Shown: positions 16,339 through 28,733, counted from the first letter of the stretch. The stretch: 64,000 nucleotides of DNA from a bacterium (GCA_026225095.1 JAMFSC010000164.1:1-64000), one strand, 5' to 3'. The notes: generated from the letters alone by a model not told the origin. Translations and numbers: made by a program.

Positions 16339-19300
16339 ATGAAATGGTTTTATGACATGAAGATTGGTACAAGGCTGATGGTCGCCTTCATCCTCGTAGG
16401 GACCATCACCGCCGTCGTCGGCTATGTCGGGATCAGGAACCTTGGCGACCTCGCCCAGCGCTCCGCCAGCGCCTACGAGAACGAGACTCTCGGCATCGCC
16501 TCCATCGACCAGATCAATGTGGATATCAAACAAGCCGCCAGGTCCGAAAAGAATATTCTCTTGTCCGCTAGCGTCGAGCAGCGCGCGATGTACAAAGCCC
16601 GCACCGAGGCAACGATCGCAAAGATCAATGCCGACATTGAGAAGACCCGGCCTATGATCCGTGCCGAAAAAGGAAAGATTGCCTTCGCCCAGATCGAGCA
16701 AAGCTGGAAGGCACGGGAGGAGGTCGCTCATCGCATCATCGACCTGGCGATGAAGGATCCTCTGGAACCGCGAAGAGCGTCGGTGGATCTCGCCTTTGGC
16801 GATGGCGGCACCAGAACGGACGTCGCAGTGGATGCGGTGGACCAGTTGACAGCCATCAAACTCGAAGTCGCGCGCCTTGGAGCGGAGTCCAACGAGCAGA
16901 CCTATCAGAGCAGCCGCAACGTGATGCTCTTCCTCATCATCGGAGGGGTACTGGCGGGCTTCGCCCTCGGAACCTTCATCTCGCGCAGCGTCTCCAAACC
17001 GCTCGCCCAGCTATCGGAGGCCGCGAGACTCATCTCGCTCGGCGACGTCAACCAGAACATTACCTACCAATCCGCCGACGAGGTCGGAGCACTCGCCGAC
17101 TCCTTCCGTGCCCTGATCGTCTACATCAAGGGCCTATCAGGCGTCCTCGAAAAGCTGGCCGCCGGCGATCTCAGCGCCAAGGTCGAAGCCAAATCCGACC
17201 AGGATCTCCTCACCCGCAGCTATCTTAAGATTGCCGATGCCGTCCAGACCCTCGTCCGTGACGTCGACACCCTCGCCCGCGCAGGTGCCGAAGGCGGCCT
17301 CACCACCCGCGCCGACGCCTCCAGGCATCATGGCGACTTCCGAAAGATCGTTCAGGGCGTCAACGAAACACTCGACGCCATCCTCATCCCCATCGGCGAA
17401 GGCAACCGCATCCTCGCGCAAATCTCCTCCGGCAAGATCGACGAACTCATCGCCCAGACCTACAAGGGCGACCACGAGAAGATGAAGATCGCCGTCAATA
17501 AAGTCGCCGTCGTCCTCCAGGGCCTCCAGAAAGAACTCGACCGCCTCACCGAGGCATCCCGCCAGGGCCAGCTCTCCGAACGCGGTAAGCCCCAGCAGTT
17601 CCAGGGCGCGTATGCGGAGGTCATCGTCGGAGTCAACGACATGCTCGACGCCATCCTCCTGCCCATCGGCGAAGGCAACCGCATCCTCGCGCAGATCTCC
17701 GCCGGCAAGATCGACGAACTCATCGCCCAGACCTACAAGGGCGACCACGAGAAGATGAAGCTCGCCGTCAACAACGTCGCCGTCGTCACCCAGGGCCTGC
17801 AAAAAGAGATGTCCCGCCTCACCGAGGCATCCCGCCAGGGCCAGCTCTCCGAACGCGGAAAGCCCCAGCAGTTCCAGGGCGCCTACGCCGAGATCGTCGT
17901 CAACGTCAACGAGATGCTCGACGCCATCCTGTTGCCCATCGGCGAAGGCAACCGTATCCTCTCCCAGATCTCCGCCGGCAAGATCGACGAACTCATCGCC
18001 CAGACCTACAAGGGCGACCACGAGAAGATGAAGCTCGCCGTCAACAACGTTGCCACCGTCCTGCAGGCCCTGCAAAAGGAGCTCACCCGCCTCACCATCG
18101 CATCCAGGGAAGGTCAACTCTCCGAACGCGGCAAGCCCCAGCAGTTCCAGGGCGCTTACGCCGAGATCGTCGTCGGAGTCAACGCCATCCTCGACGCCGT
18201 CATCGCCCCGCTCAACGTGGCCGCTCGCTACGTCGATCAGATCAGCAAGGGCGACATGCCCTCCGCCATCACCGACACCTACTACGGCGACTTCAACACC
18301 ATCAAGAACAACCTCAACGCCCTCATCGCGGCCATGGATGAGATCACCCTCGCCGCCTCGAACATCGCCGACGGCGACCTCACCGTCATCGTCCGCGAGC
18401 GCTCCTCCCAGGACAAGCTCATGCAGGCGCTCGGCTCGATGGTTGGTGGCCTCGTCCGCACTGTCACGGACGTCCGCACCATCGCCAGCGAGGTCGCCAC
18501 CGCCAGCCAGGCCATCAGCACCACCTCCGTCGAGGTCTCCACCGGAGCCAGCATCCAGGCCGCCTCCGCCGAGCAGGCCTCCTCCTCCATGGAGCAGATG
18601 GTCTCCAACATCAAGCAGAACGCCGACAACGCCCAGCAGACCAACAAGATCGCCATCAAGAGCGCCAAGGACGCCCAGGAGAGCGGAAAATCCGTCCTCG
18701 AAGCCGTCACCGCCATGAAGGAGATCGCCACCAAGATCTCCATCATCGAAGAGATCGCCCGCCAGACCAACCTCCTCGCCCTCAACGCCGCCATCGAGGC
18801 CGCCCGTGCCGGCGAGCACGGCAAAGGCTTCGCCGTCGTCGCCGCCGAGGTCCGCAAGCTCGCCGAACGCAGCCAGCGCGCCGCCGGAGAGATCACCCAG
18901 CTCTCCACCACCACCGTCCAGGTCTCCGTACGCGCCGGCGAGATGCTCGACAGGCTCGTACCCGACATCCAGAGAACCGCCGAGCTCGTCCAGGAGATCA
19001 CCGCCGCCAGCCAGGAGCAAGACGTAGGCGCCGAGCAGATCAACAAGGCCCTCCAGCAGCTCGAGCGCGTCATCCAGCAGAACGCCTCCGCCTCCGAGGA
19101 GATGGCCGCCACCACCGAGCAGCTCACCGCCCAGTCCGACCAGCTCCTCAGCGCACTCGGCTTCTTCCGTACCGGAGACGAAGGCCGCAGCCACTCCGCA
19201 CCCCGCAGCCCCAAACCCGCCCAGGTCGTCTCGGCACGGTCCGCCAAGTCCAACGGCCGAGTCCTCCCACCCGAGGGCAGACCCCTCGCCAAGGGTGGCT

Positions 19301-19359
19301 TCAACCTCATGCTCAAGGATAAGAACGACGATCTCGACAAGGGTTTCGAGCGCTACTAA
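16339..19359 (+). CDS. Methyl-accepting chemotaxis protein with tandem 91-residue (di-HAMP-like) repeats
   Basis: A 1006-residue receptor. TM1 lies at about 10-31, a four-helix-bundle periplasmic sensor at 32-193, TM2 at 195-214, then a HAMP domain. Residues 345-617 hold three near-identical 91-residue units, each resembling two HAMP modules ([18 protein letters not shown], then [15 protein letters not shown]). The signalling hairpin follows with its tip [20 protein letters not shown] near residue 805. A flexible tail ends in GFERY, which fits the aromatic CheR-tether pentapeptide pattern. The ATG at 16339 has GGAG upstream and begins right before TM1; an ATG at 16264 would add 25 unlikely residues. 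Confidence 0.93.
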   Translation: MKWFYDMKIGTRLMVAFILVGTITAVVGYVGIRNLGDLAQRSASAYENETLGIASIDQINVDIKQAARSEKNILLSASVEQRAMYKARTEATIAKINADIEKTRPMIRAEKGKIAFAQIEQSWKAREEVAHRIIDLAMKDPLEPRRASVDLAFGDGGTRTDVAVDAVDQLTAIKLEVARLGAESNEQTYQSSRNVMLFLIIGGVLAGFALGTFISRSVSKPLAQLSEAARLISLGDVNQNITYQSADEVGALADSFRALIVYIKGLSGVLEKLAAGDLSAKVEAKSDQDLLTRSYLKIADAVQTLVRDVDTLARAGAEGGLTTRADASRHHGDFRKIVQGVNETLDAILIPIGEGNRILAQISSGKIDELIAQTYKGDHEKMKIAVNKVAVVLQGLQKELDRLTEASRQGQLSERGKPQQFQGAYAEVIVGVNDMLDAILLPIGEGNRILAQISAGKIDELIAQTYKGDHEKMKLAVNNVAVVTQGLQKEMSRLTEASRQGQLSERGKPQQFQGAYAEIVVNVNEMLDAILLPIGEGNRILSQISAGKIDELIAQTYKGDHEKMKLAVNNVATVLQALQKELTRLTIASREGQLSERGKPQQFQGAYAEIVVGVNAILDAVIAPLNVAARYVDQISKGDMPSAITDTYYGDFNTIKNNLNALIAAMDEITLAASNIADGDLTVIVRERSSQDKLMQALGSMVGGLVRTVTDVRTIASEVATASQAISTTSVEVSTGASIQAASAEQASSSMEQMVSNIKQNADNAQQTNKIAIKSAKDAQESGKSVLEAVTAMKEIATKISIIEEIARQTNLLALNAAIEAARAGEHGKGFAVVAAEVRKLAERSQRAAGEITQLSTTTVQVSVRAGEMLDRLVPDIQRTAELVQEITAASQEQDVGAEQINKALQQLERVIQQNASASEEMAATTEQLTAQSDQLLSALGFFRTGDEGRSHSAPRSPKPAQVVSARSAKSNGRVLPPEGRPLAKGGFNLMLKDKNDDLDKGFERY
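17371..18189 (+). repeat. Three perfect-length 273-bp tandem repeats inside the receptor gene
   Basis: Units begin at 17371, 17644 and 17917, each with a version of CTCGACGCCATCCT, and end at 18189 where a diverged fourth start (CTCGACGCCGTCATC) appears. The spacing is exactly 273 bp each time and nucleotide identity is very high, including synonymous positions. This points to recent duplication or ongoing homogenisation within the gene. Confidence 0.93.
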
Positions 19360-19391
19360 CCCTAACCCGCCGCAACCACACAAGGATCCCC

Positions 19392-19913
19392 ATGAGCACA
19401 ACCGACACAACCGGGATGACCGAGACCAAACAATACCTCACCTTCAAACTCGGCGCCGAGGTCTTCGCCACCGAGGTCTCCAAGGTCCGCGAGGTCCTCG
19501 ACTTCACCACCATCACCGAGATCCCCCGCACCCCGGAGTTCATGAGCGGCGTCATCAACCTCCGCGGAAGCGTCGTCCCAGTCGTCGACATGCGCCTCTG
19601 CCTCGAGATGTCCCGCACCGAGCGCACCACCAACACCTGCATCGTCGTCCTCGAGGTCCTGCTCGAAAACGAGTCCATCGTCATCGGAGCCCTCGCCGAC
19701 TCCGTCGAAGAGGTCATCGACCTCGAACCCGACCAGATCCGCCCCGCCCCCCGCATCGGCTCCCAGATTCGAACCGACTTCATCAAGGGAATGGGCAAGC
19801 GCGACCAGCAGTTCATCACGATTCTCGATATCGACCGCGTCTTTTCAGCCGAAGAACTCAGTGTGGTCCGTAACCCGGAAGGCGGCAGATCGGTCTCCGA
19901 ACCGGCAGCCTGA
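19392..19913 (+). CDS. cheW: Chemotaxis coupling protein CheW
   Basis: A 173-residue protein that bridges the receptor tip and the CheA C-domain. It shows the family's landmarks: YLTFKLGAEVFATEVSKVRE at the start, EIPRTPEFMSGVINLRGSVV, then PVVDMR and the closing ILDIDRVFSAEEL. The ATG at 19392 has AAGGA 7 bases before it and is 32 bases after the receptor stop, so it belongs to the same operon. Confidence 0.95.
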   Translation: MSTTDTTGMTETKQYLTFKLGAEVFATEVSKVREVLDFTTITEIPRTPEFMSGVINLRGSVVPVVDMRLCLEMSRTERTTNTCIVVLEVLLENESIVIGALADSVEEVIDLEPDQIRPAPRIGSQIRTDFIKGMGKRDQQFITILDIDRVFSAEELSVVRNPEGGRSVSEPAA

Positions 19914-19940
19914 CGGGAGCCCACACGAGGCCACCCCTTC

Positions 19941-22420
<2,480 letters not shown>

Positions 22421-22470
22421 AACCAGACGCCAGCCATACGACCAGGACCTCATCCGCAGGAGAACACACG

Positions 22471-24330
22471 ATGACAGTGAAGCATCCAAAATCCGCCAGG
22501 ACCACAATGGCCGCCCAGACCGCCCAGACCGCAACAGGGGTGAAGACCGCACCCTCCGTCACGCCCCCCCCCACCACCACCACGAAATCCGTCCCGGCCC
22601 CATTGCGACTCCTCGACAAATCCAGCAAGGATCTCACCCTCCTCGCCCGCGCCAGCGAGACCGAGATCGACGCCATCGCCCGCGCCTTTCAGGAACTCGC
22701 CGGCCAGAGCACCGTCATCCTCGGTCTCGCCTCGGCAATCGTCGACTGCATCGAAGGCGAGGGCATCCGTTCAGTCCTCCCACAGGTAAGCTGCCTCGGA
22801 ACCGCCGCCATGCTCTTCGTCGCCGAAAGGCTCAAGGCCACCGTCGGAATCCTCGATACCGTGACCACCGAAACCAAGCTCCTCAAGCACCTCTCCATCA
22901 TCACGGCCAGCCAGTCCACCATCGCCCTCAAGACCCGCGTCCTCACCATGCTGACCAACGTCGAGGTCGGACGCCTCGGAACCACCGGCTCAGGCTTCCA
23001 GCACCTCGCCGTCGAGCTCTCCAGGTTCTCCCAGTCCCTCTCCGAAGACACCGAAGAACTCGTCCTCCACACCGAGGCCCGCCGCCACGCCATCGAGATC
23101 ACCCGGCGCGTCCTCACCGGCCAGCTTCCCCACCTCCGGGAGGAGTTCGCACGCATCGAAACATCGCTCGCCGAGGACGTCCGAGAACTCGAGTCCGGGT
23201 TCAATGCCCTCCTTGCCATCCCCACCCAGTTCCGATCCGCCGTCCAGGACATCGCCGCCCAGATCACCGGGGTCGTCGCCGCCATCCAGTCCCACGACAT
23301 CACCCGCCAGCAGATCGAGCACGTCCAGGAAGCTCTGCCGCTGGTCGAAGCGAGCCTCTCCGCCGGCAGCAAATCCCGCGCGACCCTGGCCCGCGCAGCC
23401 GCGGCGCAGGACCGCGCCCGCGCCTACGCCGGCCTCACCGTCCAGATCTACCAGCTCCAGAGCATCAAGGCCACCGTCGCCGGCTGGACCTCCCAGGTCA
23501 AGAGCTGCATCCAGGGGCTGCTCGATATCGGCGGCTCAGGGCTCGTCGGAATCAGCCCGCTCGTCCTCGAGCAGGAGCGCGAGGTCTCCTCCAAACTCGC
23601 CCACATCGAGCTCCTCGAGCGCGAGAGCGTCGAGTACAGCGCCAAGATCCGCACCACGGTCGGAAGCCACTCCAGCCTGGTCCAACTCGTCCAGCGCCAC
23701 GTCGAAAAATCACGCGACGTCCGTCAGGTCCTGCATCTGCTCTCCATCAACTCCATCATCGAGGCCAGCCGACTCGGAGATCACGCCAACGCCATCCTCG
23801 AGATCGGCAACGGCATCTCCGACCTGTCCTCCGAGTGGAGCAAGATCACCGACCAGTCCGAACTCGCCATGCAGGAGATCCTCCGCCTCGTCGAACAGAC
23901 CAGGATCCTCCTCGAAACCTTCTCCGAGGACGGCGATGAAAGACTGCGATCGGCGCAGGATGAGACCCGGACCTGCCTCGTCGGCCTGCGCGCCGCCGCG
24001 GAATTCGCCGCCCGGCAGACCTCCGACATCCAGAACGCCACCCGCAGAATGCAGACCGTCAGTGCCGGTGTCGGCCGCACCTGCGATCTCCTCGTCGAAG
24101 CCTATCGTCACCTTGACACCGTCCTCGAGACCCTTGAGGCGAAGCGCCGTCAGCTTGAGACCGCCTACCCCGAGGTTCGCCGCGGCTACGACCCACAGGG
24201 CATGGAGTCTCTCTTCTCCGCCTCCTACACCACCGAAACCGAACGCGAAGTCCTCCACGCGGCCCTCAACGGCAAGGCACTCCCAGAGTTTCAAAAACCT
24301 TCGGTGGGAAATGACGTAGAGCTTTTCTAG
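22471..24330 (+). CDS. Soluble helical Che-associated protein with CheZ-like DITRQ motif and degenerate MCP tip
   Basis: A 619-residue protein without signal peptide or membrane segment, predicted to be almost all alpha-helix after a Pro/Thr-rich N-terminus. Residues 272-284 read IQSHDITRQQIEH. Asp276 and Gln280 reproduce the D-x-x-x-Q spacing of the CheZ phosphatase motif (DLTGQ) on a helix. Residues 423-457 (LLSINSIIEASRLGDHANAI) resemble an MCP signalling tip but lack the canonical E-A-A-R-A-G-E core. The gene sits between cheB and cheY, where a CheY phosphatase is otherwise missing. The ATG at 22471 is chosen because AGGAG lies 8 bases upstream; an ATG at 22417 overlapping the cheB stop is the alternative. 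The function is inferred, not established. Confidence 0.75.
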   Translation: MTVKHPKSARTTMAAQTAQTATGVKTAPSVTPPPTTTTKSVPAPLRLLDKSSKDLTLLARASETEIDAIARAFQELAGQSTVILGLASAIVDCIEGEGIRSVLPQVSCLGTAAMLFVAERLKATVGILDTVTTETKLLKHLSIITASQSTIALKTRVLTMLTNVEVGRLGTTGSGFQHLAVELSRFSQSLSEDTEELVLHTEARRHAIEITRRVLTGQLPHLREEFARIETSLAEDVRELESGFNALLAIPTQFRSAVQDIAAQITGVVAAIQSHDITRQQIEHVQEALPLVEASLSAGSKSRATLARAAAAQDRARAYAGLTVQIYQLQSIKATVAGWTSQVKSCIQGLLDIGGSGLVGISPLVLEQEREVSSKLAHIELLERESVEYSAKIRTTVGSHSSLVQLVQRHVEKSRDVRQVLHLLSINSIIEASRLGDHANAILEIGNGISDLSSEWSKITDQSELAMQEILRLVEQTRILLETFSEDGDERLRSAQDETRTCLVGLRAAAEFAARQTSDIQNATRRMQTVSAGVGRTCDLLVEAYRHLDTVLETLEAKRRQLETAYPEVRRGYDPQGMESLFSASYTTETEREVLHAALNGKALPEFQKPSVGNDVELF

Positions 24331-24380
24331 TATTCAGCCGAAGAATAGGGAAGCAGCAATTTCCCAGGGGAAACACACTC

Positions 24381-24743
24381 ATGAAGCGCATCCTATCCGT
24401 TGACGACTCGGCGAGCATCCGCCAGATGGTCGCTTTCACCCTGCGCGGCGCCGGCTACGACGTCACCGTCGCTGTCGACGGCGTCGATGGGCTCTCCAAG
24501 GCCGGTAGCGCCAGGTTCGATATGGTCATCACCGACCTCAACATGCCCAACATGGACGGCATCCAACTCATCGCCGCCATCCGCAAGCTTCCCGGCTACT
24601 CCTTCGTCCCCATCCTCATGCTCACCACCGAGTCGCAGGTCGAAAAGAAAGACGCCGGCCGCAAAGCCGGAGCCACCGGCTGGATCGTCAAACCGTTCGG
24701 CGCCGACCAACTCGTCTCAGTCGCCCAGAAGCTCGTCAAGTAA
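24381..24743 (+). CDS. cheY: Chemotaxis response regulator CheY
   Basis: A 120-residue receiver with Asp8-Asp9, phospho-acceptor Asp52 (VITDLNMPNMDG), Thr in LMLTTESQ and Lys in WIVKPFGAD. It has no output domain. It is the last gene of the operon, 50 bases after the helical protein, and its ATG has AGGGG upstream. It should carry the CheA signal to the output machinery, which is not encoded in this window. Confidence 0.93.
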   Translation: MKRILSVDDSASIRQMVAFTLRGAGYDVTVAVDGVDGLSKAGSARFDMVITDLNMPNMDGIQLIAAIRKLPGYSFVPILMLTTESQVEKKDAGRKAGATGWIVKPFGADQLVSVAQKLVK

Positions 24744-24754
24744 ACCGCCGCCGA

Positions 24755-24786
24755 CCGCTGTCCGGTTTTACCGCACAACGGCCCAC
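24755..24786. repeat. 32-nt dispersed repeat, copy 1 (CCGCTGTCC...GGCCCAC)
   Basis: This stretch matches 49263-49294 at 29 of 32 positions. Both copies lie between convergent genes, here between cheY and the metal transporter. Confidence 0.65.
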
Positions 24787-24798
24787 GACGTGCGAGCC

Positions 24799-27234
24799 TT
24801 ATTGTGGCGTCCAATGCACATTCCGGGTGAAGAGCCCATCGACAAATCCGATCTGATAGACCAGGAACAATCCGAAACAAACGCTCGCAACCCCTGACAC
24901 AAGAGTAAGATACCGCGTAGACCGCGCGCCACTCAACGCAATCGGAATGGCCATCGCCGTAGTCATCAACATCATCCCCACCACGGTCCCCAGCCCAAAA
25001 ACCACCAAGTAACCCACCGCCCAACCCGGACTACGAATCATCGAGAGCACCAAAAGCGCCACCGCCGCCGACCCTGCAAGCCCATGAACGAGGCCGATGG
25101 CGAGTGGGCGCAGAAGCTGGTAGTAGCCGAAGCGTTCGATCACGCCGCGCAAACCCCGTCGCGCAGGCAGGCGCGGAGCGACGACCACATCCTCCTCTTC
25201 GGAACCAGACCTTGCCCAGCGGGCGGGCGTAAGGCGCTCAGTGAGACCCTGGAGGACACCGGTCAGGTTCAGAATCCCGAGCACGATCAGCATTCCAGCG
25301 ACCGCAAGCTCCATCGAAAGACCAAGCCTTGGCGGAATCGTCAGCTTGAAGAGGATGATGCCGGCGCCTACGACGAAGATGGTCAGCGTATGTCCAAAAC
25401 CCCACATCATGCCGATGACAGCACCCTGTCCCACCGAGCGCTCGCGGCTGACGATGGTCGATACGGCGACGACGTGATCGGGGTCGGTGGAGTGGCGCAT
25501 CCCCAGGAACAGGCCCAGGCCGATAACCGCCAGAAAGGGCCCGAGATCATGCAGGCTGATAGTCCCGAGGCGGCTGGGTGAGAGGCCAGCAGATGGCACC
25601 GCCGCGGCCGCAATGGCCAACCCCGCCACGAACATCGCGGAGGCCGAGGCGAGCGGCAGCCAGCGCTTCGCCCACGGACCATCGCTCTTCCACCTGGAGA
25701 CGAGGTGTCGCGCCCGCACCATCAGGATCCCGATCCCGACGAGTACCGCGGCCAGACCGCAGCTAAACGCCACGATCAGGAAGAGTCCAAGGCCCACACG
25801 GTGCATGGAGACGGCGCTGAGCAGAACCACCAGCGCGGCGGGACAGGGAATGATGCCCCCGGTGACGCCGAGGATGAGCAGTTGCCTCAGCGAGACAGTC
25901 TTTTGCTGGGCACTCACAGGCAGGGCGTTCGCCGTTCCGTCGAACTCGGTGGTCATCCTGACATCACGGCGTCTCGAGTACCAGTGGCTGTGCAGGACCG
26001 TGGCGTCGTGTTCCAACTCTGCTTCAACGCCGGTCCAGGCTCGCAGAAAGAGGTATGCGGCCAGCACAGAGATGACCAGCCCGGAGAAGATGCTCAGCCA
26101 GGGATAGATTCGCTCCGGCACGATGTACTTGGAGGCATAGAGCACAACGGCCCCTAGCAAATAGACCCCAACCGTGTGTGCCGCCGTGACAAGGAGCCCA
26201 AGGCCGACGGCATGGCGTGTTCGTCCGCGCGATCCCACGAGATAGGCCGCGACGATGGTCTTGCCGTGCCCGGGTTCAAGCGCGTGGATCGCCCCCAGGC
26301 CCGCCGCGAGAAAAGCGGCGGTGAACAGAAACCAGAAGCCCACCCGCTGAGTGGCCATCAGCTCGGTAAATCGACTTCGTGGAGTCGCCTGGCGGTTTGG
26401 CGCAAGCACAAGGGCGGGCGCGTCCGCCGGTTGGGGGGTGACCTGGATCACCGGCCCCGCCGCTTGGGAATCAGTCGATACCGCCTCAGTCGTCCCTGCA
26501 GAATTCGATGCGCCAGCAGACGCCTGTCTGGCCACGATGACCGCCGGGTTGATCTCGGACGGACGGGTCGTCGCCACGGCCACGGCAGGCACGGTGTACA
26601 TGATCTCGGCCGACAGGTCCTGGGGCGGGCTGTTCAACAGATCGGTGGGATAGTTGGTCAGTTGCTCGCTGCGGTCGACTTGAAAGGGCTGAGGCGCCCC
26701 CAGGTCGACCCCCTGTCCCGGCGTGACGACGATCTCCTTCCATCCTGCATGCCCGGGGAAGTTGTCGTCGCGGTAGCGTAGGTGGAAGGTTGTCTGATTT
26801 GGCTTGAGGCGGTAGGTTCCCCGGTAGATAACGCCGATCTTCATGGTGGGGAGACCACCCGCGCCCGGCGGAAAGATGACGCTCTCCGACAGAGTCGCGA
26901 GGCGGACCGGATCGCCGTTCACCTCGACCAACAGACCGGCCTTCCACTGCGAGGCCTGCCGTACCAGATAGGGGCGCAACGTGGCGTCACCGACCTGCGC
27001 AACGATTCCCGCCTCCTGAATCTGCTGATAGGTTGGGATCTCCGCCTCGTCGACGATGTAACGGAGTTCGACGGCATCCTTTTCCACGCGGATTCCGGCG
27101 TAGTGATTGATGCTGAAGTTGCCCATCGGATGGGCGTGGCAGACCCGCGCCGAAGCCGCAACCAGCAAAATCGCGAGCCACAGACGAAACCCTACCTTGC
27201 GAAAGATCGGCCTGCCGGGCTGCCTACTGCGCAT
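24799..27234 (-). CDS. Fused two-domain Ni/Co-type transporter (NicO/RcnA-like plus UreH/HoxN-like) with periplasmic N-domain
   Basis: An 811-residue membrane protein. A signal-like segment (LWLAILLVAASARVCHA) precedes a periplasmic domain starting HPMGNFSINHYAG. The first membrane domain has HALEPGHGKTIVAAYLVGS, the NicO/RcnA signature, and about six helices around a His-containing loop. The second has MRHSTDPDHVVAVSTIVSRE, an HX4DH-type signature of UreH/HoxN-like nickel-cobalt permeases, then GFGHTLTIFVVGAG. Finding both families in one chain is unusual. The ATG at 27234 overlaps the TPR gene by 11 bases; an upstream Met at 27396 lies deep in that gene. Metal and direction of transport are not decided by the sequence. 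Confidence 0.82.
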   Translation of the reverse strand: MRSRQPGRPIFRKVGFRLWLAILLVAASARVCHAHPMGNFSINHYAGIRVEKDAVELRYIVDEAEIPTYQQIQEAGIVAQVGDATLRPYLVRQASQWKAGLLVEVNGDPVRLATLSESVIFPPGAGGLPTMKIGVIYRGTYRLKPNQTTFHLRYRDDNFPGHAGWKEIVVTPGQGVDLGAPQPFQVDRSEQLTNYPTDLLNSPPQDLSAEIMYTVPAVAVATTRPSEINPAVIVARQASAGASNSAGTTEAVSTDSQAAGPVIQVTPQPADAPALVLAPNRQATPRSRFTELMATQRVGFWFLFTAAFLAAGLGAIHALEPGHGKTIVAAYLVGSRGRTRHAVGLGLLVTAAHTVGVYLLGAVVLYASKYIVPERIYPWLSIFSGLVISVLAAYLFLRAWTGVEAELEHDATVLHSHWYSRRRDVRMTTEFDGTANALPVSAQQKTVSLRQLLILGVTGGIIPCPAALVVLLSAVSMHRVGLGLFLIVAFSCGLAAVLVGIGILMVRARHLVSRWKSDGPWAKRWLPLASASAMFVAGLAIAAAAVPSAGLSPSRLGTISLHDLGPFLAVIGLGLFLGMRHSTDPDHVVAVSTIVSRERSVGQGAVIGMMWGFGHTLTIFVVGAGIILFKLTIPPRLGLSMELAVAGMLIVLGILNLTGVLQGLTERLTPARWARSGSEEEDVVVAPRLPARRGLRGVIERFGYYQLLRPLAIGLVHGLAGSAAVALLVLSMIRSPGWAVGYLVVFGLGTVVGMMLMTTAMAIPIALSGARSTRYLTLVSGVASVCFGLFLVYQIGFVDGLFTRNVHWTPQ

Positions 27235-28720
27235 GAATCCCTCTGGCCGGTGACGTCGCGGCGGTCCTGCTGTTCGTTGGATCGCCCTCAGGCGACAGCT
27301 CACTCCCGGGGGCTCTGACGTTAGACGCCGCGGCGCCAGGTGTAGCAGCCAGGAGGAGGGCAAGCGTCTTCCCTGCCTGCGGGGCAAACAGGACATGGAA
27401 GTTCGGATTGATGGCCAGCGCCCGTTCCAGGTGGGCCTTCGCCTTCTCGGAATCTCCGGCCGCCCGGTAGATCATTCCAGCATGATATTCGAGCAGGGCG
27501 TCGACCGTTCCCATTCGCAGGGCCTGCTCGATCGCCTCCTTCGCCTTCGCGGTCTGGCCGTTTTTTACGAGAGCCCATGCGAGGGCGTCCGACGTATAGA
27601 CGTCGTGGCGCGCCTCCAGTTCCTTCTGGGCAAGGTCCACGGCCTCCGGCAGCTTGCGGTCATGATCGGCATAGAACAATGAAAGTTCGCGATTGTAGAC
27701 CTGCCGGTTGATGGCGCTGAGCCGTCCGATGTATTCGACCAGGCTGTACTGCTTCTGCGCCTCCGCGAGACTTCCAGATGCGGCGTAGACATCCCCCAGG
27801 GCCGCGACGTAGATGGGAAGGGGAACGATGGCGACTGCCTGCCGATAGAAATCGATCGCCTCGGGAAGACGGCCCTGCGCAGCTCGGATGCGTCCCATGG
27901 CAGCCAGGGCGCGGTGGTAGCGGGGATACGCGGCGAGGGAGGCGGTCTCTTCCCGCTCGGCAGCCTGCAGATCCCCGAGTTGGAAGTACTGCTCTCCGAG
28001 CATGAACTCCGTCCAAGCAAGATTCTCAGGCGGAAGATGCAGATTCCGGGCCATGGCGATGGATTGCTTCAGGCCCTCCGACGCCTGGTCGGTCCTGCCC
28101 TCGATCCAGTCCAAACCGGCGCCATGGCTGGCAGCCAGAAACGCCAGGCCGGGATGCGGCTTGCCGTCGTCCGGGGCGTGGGCGAGTCGATCGTAAAACT
28201 TCCGCGACTCGGCATAGTTCCCCATCTCCATCTGCGCGTCGCCCGCGTAGGGAACAGCGGAAAGGTCGTCGGGGATGAGAGCGATCGCCTTCCGGGCGTC
28301 GTCGAAGGCTTCCTGAAAACGGTGTTCCGCCAGATGGACGCTGGCGAGCTGGGTGTAGGCCGGCGCAGCATCGTCGTGGGTGGATTCGAGTTTCAGGGAG
28401 TGCTGAAGCGCCGCCTCCGCGAGTTCGATGTAGCTGATATCCCCGGTCTCGCGTGCCTTCTGCGCGTAGGCTCCGGCCAGCCGGTTATAGCTGATCCAAA
28501 AGTCGGGGTCACGAGCGACCTGGGCCTGGTAGAACCGGATGCGCTGATCGGATGGATCTGGATGTGAAGCCGCACCGGAGTGTTCTGCGGCTTTTGCCTG
28601 GGCCGGAGTTGCCCCATGGGCCGAAGTCACGGTCTGGGCGACCCCGTAAGAGGTCAGCACCCAGACCGCACCCAGACACAAGGACCCATGACCGGCCATC
28701 TTCGCGCTCATCGTTCGCAT
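27224..28720 (-). CDS. Secreted TPR-repeat protein
   Basis: A 498-residue protein. An N-terminal hydrophobic segment (LCLGAVWVLTSYGVAQ) acts as a signal. The rest is a series of tetratricopeptide repeats, for example DPDFWISYNRLAGAYAQKA, DAALEYHAGMIYRAAGDSEK-type units and a final AKAHLERALAINPNF. The ATG at 28720 follows the DUF4331 stop by 13 bases, and the gene end overlaps the transporter, so the set is one operon. TPR arrays mediate protein contacts; a scaffold role with DUF4331 and the transporter is an inference. Confidence 0.82.
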   Translation of the reverse strand: MRTMSAKMAGHGSLCLGAVWVLTSYGVAQTVTSAHGATPAQAKAAEHSGAASHPDPSDQRIRFYQAQVARDPDFWISYNRLAGAYAQKARETGDISYIELAEAALQHSLKLESTHDDAAPAYTQLASVHLAEHRFQEAFDDARKAIALIPDDLSAVPYAGDAQMEMGNYAESRKFYDRLAHAPDDGKPHPGLAFLAASHGAGLDWIEGRTDQASEGLKQSIAMARNLHLPPENLAWTEFMLGEQYFQLGDLQAAEREETASLAAYPRYHRALAAMGRIRAAQGRLPEAIDFYRQAVAIVPLPIYVAALGDVYAASGSLAEAQKQYSLVEYIGRLSAINRQVYNRELSLFYADHDRKLPEAVDLAQKELEARHDVYTSDALAWALVKNGQTAKAKEAIEQALRMGTVDALLEYHAGMIYRAAGDSEKAKAHLERALAINPNFHVLFAPQAGKTLALLLAATPGAAASNVRAPGSELSPEGDPTNSRTAATSPARGIHAQ

Positions 28721-28733
28721 CGGTTCCGCCCGC

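Noticed and set aside
17371-18189. CRISPR-like array
   Set aside because: The repeats are 273 bp, coding and contiguous, with no spacers.
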